From NCBI GenBank assembly GCA_019925095.2, contig CM034414.1, positions 4,070,001 through 4,134,000 of the forward strand: 64,000 nucleotides of DNA. The letters run 5' to 3'. The notes under the pieces were generated by a model that was not told the DNA's origin, did no database searches, and saw nothing but the letters and a program-made list of their open reading frames with translations. This DNA is from Dendrolimus kikuchii (Eukaryota; Arthropoda; Insecta; Lepidoptera; Lasiocampidae). The translations under genes were made by a program, and so were the position numbers. The first letter of the stretch is position 1; each line of letters begins with the position of its first letter. Positions 1-9,165 of the stretch are shown piece after piece.

Positions 1-880
1 TCAAGTTTATACAGCGCTTTTAAAAATAAGAAAAGAAATTAGGGGGCCTGATTCGCACCAGCAGAATCCAAAAATGCAACTTTTGGAATTTTTATCTGTC
101 TGTTAAATTTGAGTTTGAATGATACTAAAATGACAAAAATATAATGTAAACCACAGATTTAAACATCTAAACTTATTAATATACTTCAACTTTCCAAAAA
201 TAACATAATAGTACCAAATAGCACTAAGCTTTACAGTACACAAGCATTCTTCGCTTAATCACGATCATTACGCTGTCCCAATTATTCAATTGTAAGGATA
301 ATCTTGCATAATAAACATTCCAGTGACATTTTCGAGTCATTGTACGACTAATTCAATGATGCTTTATACTTCTTCGCCAAAATCATAAAGGAACCGTTAT
401 AATATCATTTCGAAGTTGTTTGTTTGTGTATCACAATTGATTATCTCAGGAACTACTACAGCAAGAGATATAATATTTGATACATATGGAGAAATCTCTT
501 CTATCTGTAAAAGATAGTGTCAAATTAGCAAATACGATTTGTAATATGCTGTGGGATACGTGGTGTGATACCACACGAAAATGGAACACCGATGTGAAAC
601 GTTTTTTCGTTTACACCCCACTTTCAACCTTTTACGACAATAGGAGCCTGTGCACTTCGATTCCCGCTTTGCGGTGACTTCGAGCACGAACACTGGACCC
701 GATTGACCGTGAAGTTATGTGCTATCGGATGTGATGGCACGGTAGGAATGTGTCATTGCCTTTGTCGATATCGATAAATGGAAATCAATGAAATCACTAC
801 TTTGGATAGTAGTTTTGTAAAATGCTTATTTTAACCGACTTTAAAAAGGAAATGAAATGAAATGAAAATCTTGATTTGTA
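1..880. other. AT-rich stretch without a recognised gene
   Basis: No convincing exon is seen. A short open frame at 477-677 has no recognisable motif or splice context. The sequence near 832 (aaccgactttaaaaagga) resembles the start of a common lepidopteran repeat that recurs near 22060. Confidence 0.5.
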
Positions 881-886
881 TGAAAT

Positions 887-961
887 ATGGATACAAGGTC
901 TTATTATTATAAGACCTTGTATCCATGTTTCATTCATTCACCATATTCATCCAATATGGTG
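887..961. repeat. Two consecutive short hairpins
   Basis: 887-903 is perfectly complementary to 910-926 (17-bp arms, 6-nt loop). Right after it, 939-947 pairs with 953-961 (9-bp arms, 5-nt loop). They may be the ends of a small fold-back element or a structured RNA; nothing around them decides. Confidence 0.7.
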
Positions 962-1384
962 AGAACATGTTACGCCATAATCACACAATTTTTTCTTTAA
1001 AAAAATTTTGCTTAAGTATCATTTTAATAGTAGTTTGTTATAATATTATATTGTAGAAAATTACAATTTGTCACCTATATGTCGCAGTTATATAATTATA
1101 GTACTTGAGAAATGTCAATTTTATTAATAATATTTATTCTCGAATAATATTTTGAAATTATGAACGCATGAAGGTTATAGGTTATAAAATTTAAAAAAAA
1201 CCGCTGTGATTTCACCGTCATTTGCGGATTTTTGCTACACAAAACAATATACTTCTGAGGTGGTGGTCTGATTGTCACCAAGTCAGGATCTGATGAGTGG
1301 ATCCCAGGGAAATCAAGAGCAACCCTCAAATATGATAGGCACGTTCAACACGTTTCATATTTTATTCTAAAGGTATTTAATTAT

Positions 1385-1565
1385 TTGCGTAACTAAAAAG
1401 TACAAAATAAAATCAAAACCGATTTCAAAATAAAAGCAAAAAATAAAACCTACAACATCTTGAAGTCAGTATGTAAAGCATAAAATAAACCAAGTACCTC
1501 AAACATAAAATAACAACAGCATAGTAATTTTTATGTTTTACTTTGAATTGCCTTCAAGAGTAATA
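1385..1565. repeat. Degenerate copy of the fold-back repeat
   Basis: Segments such as acatcttgaagtcagt and the later ttttatgttttact match the arms of the long fold-back structure at 22262-22665. This copy is shorter and more decayed. Confidence 0.45.
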
Positions 1566-1717
1566 GAAATTATTTATTTTTGTTTACACAAACATTTTTT
1601 CATTTTTGAAAGAAAATAACAAAGTGTTAAACTCGTATAAAACCTCTATTTAGCTATTGCTGGCGAGATAGAGAAAAATTAGAAATATATTTAAATTTTG
1701 AAGTTTATGTTTGAAAC

Positions 1718-1990
1718 GAGAATTTTTGGCGGGAACTGAAAAGGGACGTGGTGCTTTGCAGTTTTATTTTCTAAAAATGTGTAAAATTACTCTAAAATGA
1801 ACATTAGTTGTAGGATATCGATAGTTTTTGAGTAGTAATTATGTGTTTTTGTGAGAAATGTGAACTGTATAGTCAAATGTGGCGTTTCGAGTTTTCACAA
1901 GAACTCCGTTGAATGGTGTGGATTGTAGCCTACAATACAACTGCGCCTGGCTTAAAGGCCTAGTTGCCAAGCATTAAACATTTAAAAAAA
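1718..1990 (+). mobile_element. Interspersed repeat family G, copy 1
   Basis: About 270 bp starting at a ggcgggaactgaaaaggg block and ending after ggcttaaaggcctagttgcc. The same sequence recurs inverted at 49005-49275 and truncated at 27558-27740. The 27558 copy is bounded by a 17-bp direct repeat, so the family transposes. Class not identified. Confidence 0.7.
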
Positions 1991-2463
1991 TATTATGTTT
2001 GGAACGCTGTGAAAAATGTGCTCTATAATAAGTCAATTGTTAAAATCTGCAATGTAAAATTACCTAAAATATAATATTGTTGAATTTAAAATCCGGAGTT
2101 TCCTTCGAGTATCTGAAACACCACGGCACCTTGGTACCTAACAGCTTTTTCTCCACAAAGAATTCAATCTAATAGATGTTATTTTTCTGCGCCTATCGAT
2201 AATTTCCAAAGCATTTATTTCGTTTTGTACAACACGTCCCGTTGAAGGGACAAATTGCTCTATTGCACGCAAAAGCCCATTACGGATGGATCTATAAAGA
2301 TACCGCTACACCACTTTGATCGGAGCATAGCAGATTAAAGTTTAGAAGCAAATTGGAATATGGTATTTGAATAAAGCGTAGCAACACTCGGTGAACACGT
2401 AGAAGTACCACAATATAATTTGACATCACTTCTATGGAGCTTGATTCTTTATAGTTTCTCTCC
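1991..2463. other. Unassigned AT-rich stretch
   Basis: No motif, tRNA-like box or open frame of note was recognised before the SINE that begins at 2464. Confidence 0.4.
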
Positions 2464-2528
2464 GTGCAGGAACGTGAAAAGAATACAATTCCTGCGTTGG
2501 AGCGGCCTGTCGTAAGAGGTGACAAAAT

Positions 2529-3358
2529 CCCCCAGGAGGTGCCGCCCTGGACTCGTCTCCGTCCAGGAGGCGGTACAAGGGGATGCGTCCCCGGGGCCCT
2601 TAGCGGCCACTGTCACATTCCAAATCCTTGTATTCCTTCCCCTTCCTCCCAAACCTCCTCCCCAAACACCCCTCCCTTCCGACGACCGCCAGCGTCGAGC
2701 TCTGCTCCGTCCAGCGCGGTTCTGCTAATCTTGGTCGGTAGATTGGGAAACCCTGTGGCCGGCGTTGATACGGTGGAAGCGACTCGACCGCAGCTGTTGC
2801 GATGGCTCTCGCGGAAACGCGGGACTCTGACCTTCAGATTGCGGGCTGTCAGCCTTCACCCCAATGCCACCAGTGTGGCGCGCTTTACACGGCGTTTCAT
2901 ACGCTAGTCGAGTGCGCAGCCTGGGCACCACAGAGGTTTGAGCTCGAGACAATAGTAGGTCCGATTGATTCGCTTGGCAGCCTGGTGCAAGCCTTATGCA
3001 GAGCGATGATCATTACCGCTTCAGGGGCCCTCATGCATCAAGGGAGCAGAGGAGTCTTCACGCCTGTCGTCGAAGTGAGTTAGCTCTTCCAGGGGCTTTC
3101 TCAGGCACTTATTACGCTAGGATCGGCGTGGACGTAACTACGTTCTAAGTCTCATGCCTTTCCTGTCATAAGCGTGGGGCATCGGAGGAGGGTGGTTTTA
3201 GTGGGTATTAGCCATTTGGGCTCGAGTCTCCACACAAGCCGGTTGATTATTGTTTGGATTGCCCCTTCTGGGAAGGCCTCCATGATCGACTATGGTCTAA
3301 TCCCTTGCAAAGGACCCGGTATTGTGCGTAAATAGCATTTCCCCCGCCTGAAAAAAAA
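2529..3358 (+). mobile_element. R1-clade LINE, 5'-truncated 3' end
   Basis: A GC-rich fragment carries the end of a reverse-transcriptase frame, then a 3'UTR with the blocks taactacgttctaagtctca, ggaggagggtggttttagtg and ctccacacaagccggt, and ends in a poly(A) run. The same 3'UTR recurs at 35862-36090, 45603-46268 and 60840-61070, always plus strand and always 5'-truncated. Insertion is into SINE family A. Confidence 0.75.
2802..3083 (+). pseudogene. R1-type LINE ORF2 C-terminal remnant
   Basis: The translation contains CHQCGALYTAFHTLVECAAW, the C-x2-C-x8-H-x4-C zinc-knuckle arrangement found at the end of ORF2 in R1-clade LINEs. SLGSLVQALCR and a frame end at 3083 follow. The polymerase and endonuclease domains are missing and the upstream reading frame is broken, so this is dead. 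Confidence 0.7.
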
Positions 3359-3593
3359 AGAGGACAAAATAACCTACAGCCAGATGGTCGGGCAATTGCC
3401 CGACTAGATAACAACTTTGAGTTGTGTTCCAACCTCTGTGGCCAGGTTCCAGTTTCTCCTTCAAGGCCGACAGCACATTGGCAGCAGCACCTCTTGTATT
3501 GCTAATGTCTATAGGTAACAGTAATTTTCCATCACATTTGGGCCGTCTGCTGTGCTTCAATAATAAAAAAGAAATAACGAATAGTAAGGCAAA

Positions 3594-3846
3594 TCTTATA
3601 CTAATATATAAAGCTGAAGTTTGTTTGTTTGGTTGAACGCGCTAATCTCAGGAACTACTGGTCTGATTTGAAAAATTCTTTCAATGTTAGATAGCCCATT
3701 TATCGAGGAAGACTATAGGCTAGTATATTATCACGCTAAAACCAATAGGAGCGGAACACCAATGAAGAATGTTTCAAAATCAGGGGGTTTTTTTAAGTTA
3801 ATTTTTTTTGCTATTCCACACGGATGAAGTCGCGGGCAGAAGCTAG
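3594..3846 (+). mobile_element. Non-autonomous Helitron H3, copy a
   Basis: Starts with TC after an A (A|TCTTATACTAATATAT) and ends CTAG|T after cgcgggcagaag, the hallmark borders of Helitrons, with no inverted repeats or target duplication. A second copy lies inverted at 44777-45017. Confidence 0.75.
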
Positions 3847-4077
3847 TGAAGTAATATATAGGAACTAGCCATAAGGCAATGAATGAATAGATATAGCAAC
3901 CGGCCAGTTCTTATATTTTACTATTCATTCACTTGATTTACTATCTATACTAGATGAAATTTGATATTATTTGTATGGAGCTTGGGTCAAATTTTTACCG
4001 ATAGCAAGGTAAATGAACAGTTAGTAATATACAGAAACCGACCATAAAATTCATTAACCTGAAACGTAACAGGTTTT

Positions 4078-4140
4078 TTTTAACTGTGATGGAAAGTGGT
4101 TATCGTTGCCTATGGACATTAGCAATACCAGAGGTGCTGC
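4078..4140 (-). mobile_element. SINE family A fragment
   Basis: Antisense 3' tail fragment (tggaaagtggttatcgttgc, then cctatggacattagcaatac), directly followed by a sense copy of the same family. Confidence 0.65.
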
Positions 4141-4152
4141 CAATTTTTATTC

Positions 4153-4470
4153 GTGTACGAAAGGAGAAAGAATACAATTTCCTGAGGCCGGGCGGCCTGT
4201 CGCAAGAGGCGACAAAACAACCCACAGCCAGGTGGTAGGGTAATTTCCCGACTGGATCGCTACCACCCCTGGTCTAGAGTATGCCGCCATAACAACCTTG
4301 AGTTGTGTTCCGGCATTAGTGACCAGGTTCCAGTCTCCCTTAAGAGAGCAGCAGCGCATTTGTAGCATCTTTGGTGTTGCAAATGTCCATAGGCGATGGT
4401 AACCGCTTTCCATCAAATGGGCCGTCTGCCTGTCTGCTGAAATCATGCAATAAAAAAAATAAAAAGAAAT
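4153..4470 (+). mobile_element. SINE family A, near-full copy
   Basis: Runs from the gagaaagaatacaatttcct head to gggccgtctgcctgtctgct and an A-rich tail with AATAAA-like signals. The length (about 310 bp) matches the other long copies. It has no coding capacity and no clear tRNA boxes, so the promoter class is uncertain. Confidence 0.8.
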
Positions 4471-4680
4471 TGCTGCCGACCTTGAAGGAGAAACTGCAAC
4501 CTGGCCACTGATGCCGGAACACAACTGAAAGTTGTTACGGCGGCATAATCTAGACCAGGGGTAGTAACTATCCAGACGCGCAAATGTCCTACCACCTGGT
4601 TCTGTGGAATTTATGCCAAAAATTTCTATCAAGTGGGCCGTCTGCCTGTCTGCTAAACACCTGCAATAAAAAAGAATAAT
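4471..4680. mobile_element. Mosaic SINE family A copy with an inverted body
   Basis: 4471-4600 is family A body in antisense order, whereas 4605-4680 is the sense 3' tail (aagtgggccgtctgcctgtc) ending in an A-run. An inversion at the 5' side of an otherwise normal tail fits twin-primed reverse transcription or later rearrangement. Confidence 0.6.
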
Positions 4681-4690
4681 AAACCGCAGG

Positions 4691-5300
4691 GGGGCTTTGT
4701 GGCGAAGCCTTAGGTGAGTAGTGACACCTCGTACCTGACTCCGGGGGCCAAGGCCCCCGCCTCCGTGCTTGCCTTAGCTGACCGGCACGGAGTGGAGATC
4801 GCTAGAGCTAAAACTCAAGCTTCAGGGGTGGAAGTGATATTTGGCATCACGTCAGAAGTAGCTTCGGTGAACCTGCAGCCCACCTCTCTACACCCCTTAG
4901 CCACTCACACCCATGTTGCCCCTGTCTTTATGGCATTTTTTGGGGCCCATGCAGGGAGTGGCGAGTCACCGTCTGCCCATTTTTCCATGTTCCCTGAACA
5001 TTGCGACGGGCAGACGCCATAGTCCCCATATTCCCAGACCCCTAGTACCACTAGCAGTTCACCACAATAGCCCGGTACCTTTTGTCCTCTTTTCCCACAT
5101 AGTCCTACACTGGCCGGAGCTTGTCCTTGGGTGCGTTGTTATATGGTGTAGATAGGGATAATCGCCGGTCAGTGTCACGCCACATTTACATTAAATTTGT
5201 CAAGAGGCCTCTACGTGATGGCCTTCCCATGGCCCCACGCAAGCCCTCCAAAAGTCCGGGCCATTTCTATGGTCCGTAGTCTTGAAAGACATACAATAAT
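4691..5300 (+). mobile_element. GC-rich LINE 5'-region remnant
   Basis: The base composition is clearly higher in G+C than the surroundings, and the segment follows a poly(A) junction. It has a 102-codon open stretch (4714-5022) without a recognised domain. By texture it resembles the leader of an R1-like LINE. No reverse-transcriptase motif is visible, so the class is an inference. Confidence 0.4.
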
Positions 5301-5477
5301 AATAAAACTGAATCGACGTTCTCATGTGGTTATAAGTTTAAACACACCTTCCGGCGAAACGAAAACACAAGGCGTGGCCCACGTAAATGGTCGTAGCAAC
5401 TTACGAAATTAAAATTAATCGATTAAATGTTTGCTATTATTTTTATGGTTATATAGGTTCGCGTTTGGCCACTGCCA

Positions 5478-5866
5478 GGGCGTTCCATTGGTAACTCACA
5501 ACGCCCAAAATGCTCAATTAGCCGTTCCACAAAGCGACCGCGATCGTTCTGATCGTGGCGAAAACGTCACTAAAGATGTCATCATTTTCAATCACTCAAC
5601 GCTCACATGTCAAAGAAGCAAGTGAGGTGTGTAAGAATAAGCCTAAATGGCGCTCTGTTGTCTGTGCCTACCCCGGAAGGGAACTGGCGTGAAGTTATGT
5701 ATGTATGTATGTATGTGTGTATGTACAACGCTCACAACGACCCATGTCAAGAGGTTGGTCGAATAGCCGTTCCACTTGGGTTTACGATTGTAACGCTGGC
5801 AAGCAAGTGGAACGGGTAAAATCGCGCTCGTGAACGTGGTCGTTGTGAGTCCCTAATGGAACGTAG
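5478..5866. mobile_element. Inverted-repeat element family N, copy 1 (interrupted)
   Basis: The ends are inverted versions of each other: gttccattggtaactcacaa at the left, and ttgtgagtccctaatggaac at the right. The family recurs at 39388-39660 and 54455-54772. A family B LINE tail sits inside at 5608-5725. Internal inverted blocks (gccgttcca, cgaaaacgtcact) recur in all copies. Likely a non-autonomous DNA transposon. Confidence 0.65.
5608..5725 (+). mobile_element. Family B LINE 3' end with (ATGT)n tail
   Basis: Contains agaagcaagtgaggtgtgta, encodes the C-terminal end of the family B frame, and finishes tggcgtgaagttatg followed by ATGT repeats. It is flanked by an 11-bp target duplication, caacgctcaca, at 5597-5607 and 5726-5736. 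Confidence 0.8.
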
Positions 5867-5904
5867 CCTTTGTCACCTCATGAGAAGTAATGACGCAGTC
5901 TAGG

Positions 5905-6480
5905 ATGGAGCACGTTTATCTAGAAGGTACCTATTCACACGAGACTTTAAGATACCCAGGTTGTAGGTTTCGGTAAAAACAGACTCCGGCAGTGAGTTCG
6001 TCTTTTGCGGTGCGCATAATGAAGCTGGACTCAAAGCGTTTTGTTGGTATAGGTGGTATATCCACCATATAGCGGTGCCGCGTGCCAGTGCATCTGGTTG
6101 TCCGATGATGGAAGGGAGACGGAGGGATAAAATTGAAAAGCTCCAATGCACACTCTCCTAAATATATCTGATAGAAAACTGACAAGCTGGCTATTCACAT
6201 GTCACTTGAAGACTCCTAGATTGTATTTATCTGTAAAAATAGACTCCGGCAAATTATTCCCCTCTTCGGCAGTGCGCATCAGAAAAGATAAAATGAAGCG
6301 CTTCATCCTGATTCCATGGTGTTTCTACCATGTAACGGTGGGGGGTTAACTCGTGCGGCTGGTTGTTCGATGGTAAAAGGGTGATGGAGGAACTAGCTCG
6401 TGCAGTTCCGAGGAACACTCCGATATCTATCCGATAGAAGACCAGACATCCTAGTAACCTTGCGTCTATACTCAATACTC
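5905..6480 (-). mobile_element. Two tandem diverged LINE 3' fragments
   Basis: On the minus strand, two similar units about 285 bp apart share the blocks complementary to aaaaatagactccggca and read like the end of a Jockey/CR1-type ORF2 (ESVFTETYNLGILKSRVNRY in the upstream unit). Both have decayed frames. Confidence 0.5.
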
Positions 6481-6534
6481 TGAAGTTGTTTCGTTTTAGA
6501 ATATGTATGTTTGTTTTGAAACATATTTATTTTT

Positions 6535-6895
6535 TCACTTGTTCCTTGGAAGATGCGATGGTCGCTTGTGTGAGACGTAGCATACGTAGATACTTTGGTC
6601 CCGTCACATCTTCCAATAACTGAATCTGGCAATGCTCCTTCATTAGCTGCGTAAATATGAAACCTTAGAAAGAGTGAAAGAAGCTACATATTTGTGCTGT
6701 TTGGAGTTGATACACTAGGTCCATGGGGTTCATGCGCAAAGTATTTCTACGCAGCAAACTGTTTAAGGCCACCCATGACCAGAAGGCTGGCTTATATGTC
6801 GCACAGCGAATTTGCATTGCCATCTGGAGTGGCAATGCAGCCAGCCATCTGGGAACGCTTCCCTCTGGCAGCAATATGGTGCAGTTTGTAACTGT
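6535..6895 (+). pseudogene. Decayed retroelement C-terminal domain
   Basis: Two out-of-frame pieces correspond to the better copy at 50106-50548: a GRCDG-like segment near 6551 and FGVDTLGPWG at 6700-6730. The signature VETLGPWG is shared. Frameshifts separate the pieces. Confidence 0.5.
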
Positions 6896-7837
6896 ATTGT
6901 AATTTTATTATTTATTCAGTAACTATTGTTTAATTAATTTTTAGAGACGATGAAATATTGATTATTCTATATTACTAGTTAGTCTATGGTCTCTGCTATT
7001 CTTAATTCAAATATTCATAAGTTAAAACTATAACTTTACATTTTGGATTCGTCTCCTGCTCGTATTTTATTCCTATTTCAGAATAAATAGTTATAATCTA
7101 GATTAATATATTTTAACGAGAAACAGAAACGAGGCGTGCATTAATCTACATTATCTACATTAATATTAGTAATTATAATTTAAAACGTACTGTAGTGCCT
7201 AATTACAGAAATAATGACTATTAATTTATTAAGTGTTGCTATTCGAATGTTGTGACTTGTGTTTATGTGTGACTAATTTTTTTTTCAATACTTTTCTTGC
7301 CTGGTCTGTGCCTGTGTTTTCGTTTTTCTAAATTTATGTAAGAAGGTAAGCCTTTAATTCTTCGTTTATGTTTTGCTATTTTGTACATTGAATGGTAGCT
7401 TTGTTGTTGCTTGCTTTTGTGTATTTATTAATAAAGAAAATATAAAAATAAAAAAACTTTGTAAAAATCAAATCAGCTTTATTGAGAACTATGTGCTGCA
7501 TACAGTGGATATATGTATTGAAAGATTCAGATTTCTCAATGTCTGACTTATTTTCTTGAGTGATATATAGATTTGCTTTCCGTTCTAGTTCTTTTCGCAT
7601 GTTTAGTATCAATAATTAAATTTTCCATAATTGCTAACTTATTAAGTATTATAAAATATTGAATTTTGTGTTCATTCAAATTGTTTATATAGGACAGTAA
7701 AACGTCCTCTTTCTGACAAATCAAATATTCAACAGTGGAAGAAAATGTAAAATATTTAATGCGTCCATTAAAACGTTTTCTATTGTATTGATTAACTATT
7801 TTTTATACAGTGTCTAACCGCATCTCTTTCTTTCCAG
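6896..7837 (+). other. Intron sequence upstream of the first DLGAP exon seen
   Basis: AT-rich, with no exon recognised. It ends in a pyrimidine-rich tract and the acceptor tttccag at 7831-7837. The exon enters with one nucleotide completing a split codon, so at least one further coding exon lies upstream, most likely outside the window. Confidence 0.6.
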
Positions 7838-9165
7838 TGATCTTCCCGACGAAGAAGACAAGAAGTCACCAGTTCTCTTACTCGGCGTGAACAAGATCTC
7901 GGATTCTCCTTTTGTTAGAAGGAGATCTGTATCACCTCACACTTCTGGATCTATCAGATTTTTCCGACCACCAAAATCAAAGTATACTCGTGGCCTCCAT
8001 GGCGACGAAAGATTGGAGAAGATACGGCAAGATCTCTTAGTACATAAAAGCAAGAAGGACGTATACATTCCAAGTCATCATGAAGTCTCTTTAGAGCCAG
8101 AGAACAGATGCTCAAAACTTAATTGCGTCGGAAACTGCATTTGTGATAGGAAACATAGCTCAAATAGAGGGTCTTTCTCGTTTAACAGGCCAGAAGAACA
8201 TAAAGATTATTCGGAAAATGAGATCGAGTTTAAGTATACAGAACACATTCCTGCCTGCCAACCTTCAAGTAGTAAAAGCTCTTACAATGTAACACCTAAA
8301 TCAACTGAAAGACGGAGCTTTTTACTGTCAAATTTAAATGAACGTTTTCGAAAAACACTTAGCTTAGATTCTCGTAAGGTAGAAACTAATCGCGTCCCAC
8401 TAAGTCTCCCTAAGGAACAACGCCCAAAATCTCTAGTTAACACCAGTAATATATGCGTGCAGCAATATAGGAATGTAGAACCTATATCGGCAGCAAATTT
8501 TAGCAAAACCAACCAACCAAAGAAGAAAAGAAAATCATTCTTTTCTCTAGAGACGTTTTTTGATTCGAAGAAGTCGGACTCTTCGTCGATAGATGATTAC
8601 TGCTCATCTAAGTACAAGAGATTTGAATTGGAAGACGATTCACCTTTGTTTAAAAGGGAAAGAGAGAGGACACCTGATTTGCTCAATTTACCAGTAATAA
8701 TAGACTCCGTGAGAAAGAAACAGTCCGATACGAGACGGCAGTTGGAGAAATTAGAGATACATTACTATAAAAATATTAATAAGCAAACTGTTGTCGACGC
8801 AATACCGAAAGACGCCAAAGAAGGTCCGAGCGGACATGCCAATGGAAATGTATACGACGACGACGACGTGGAATATATCGAACCGTTTAGGAGTAATTTC
8901 ACCAGTCAGAGCACTTTAATCATTGATAAAAATATTCCTAAGTCCACACTAACGATAAATACAGATGAAACAGATATTAAATTGCCTAGTTCTACAGTTT
9001 CTCCTGTGAAAACTGATAATGATAGCATAGGAGCTTTTGAAATTGAGGTTAAAGAATCAGATTTGAAATCCCATACAAAGAACTTGATAGTGAAAGTGAT
9101 GGATAAATCAGTAGATTCTATCGGAAGCTGTTCCTTGGATGTGGATGCTAGTACAGACTTTTCAG
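7838..9165 (+). CDS. vlc: DLGAP exon 1 of window (N-terminal disordered region)
   Basis: The acceptor AG is at 7836-7837 and the donor GT at 9166-9167. The frame begins at 7839 ([17 protein letters not shown]), so the GTG at 7887 is internal and not a start. The 442 full codons include [20 protein letters not shown], a cysteine cluster ([12 protein letters not shown]), basic patches (KKKRKSFF) and an acidic run ([11 protein letters not shown]). The exon ends with one spare G that joins AT of the next exon to make Asp. Confidence 0.9.

Larger units (their letters stand above)
2464..3571 (+). mobile_element. SINE-like family A copy, split by an R1 LINE
   Basis: 2464-2528 is the 5' part of abundant family A (ccgtgcaggaacg then agaatacaattcctgcg), and 3359-3571 is its 3' part ending in an A-rich AATAAA tail. 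The break falls in the gaggcgacaaaac block, and a short duplication (gacaaaat) flanks the inserted LINE. The two pieces are therefore one retroposon that was later interrupted. Confidence 0.75.

Noticed and set aside
2464..2907. 147-residue proline/serine-rich frame
   Set aside because: Crosses the SINE/R1 junction, so it is a chimera of two transposons.
4714..5022. 102-residue GC-rich frame as a host gene
   Set aside because: No domain, flanked by SINE poly(A) tails; better explained as a LINE leader.
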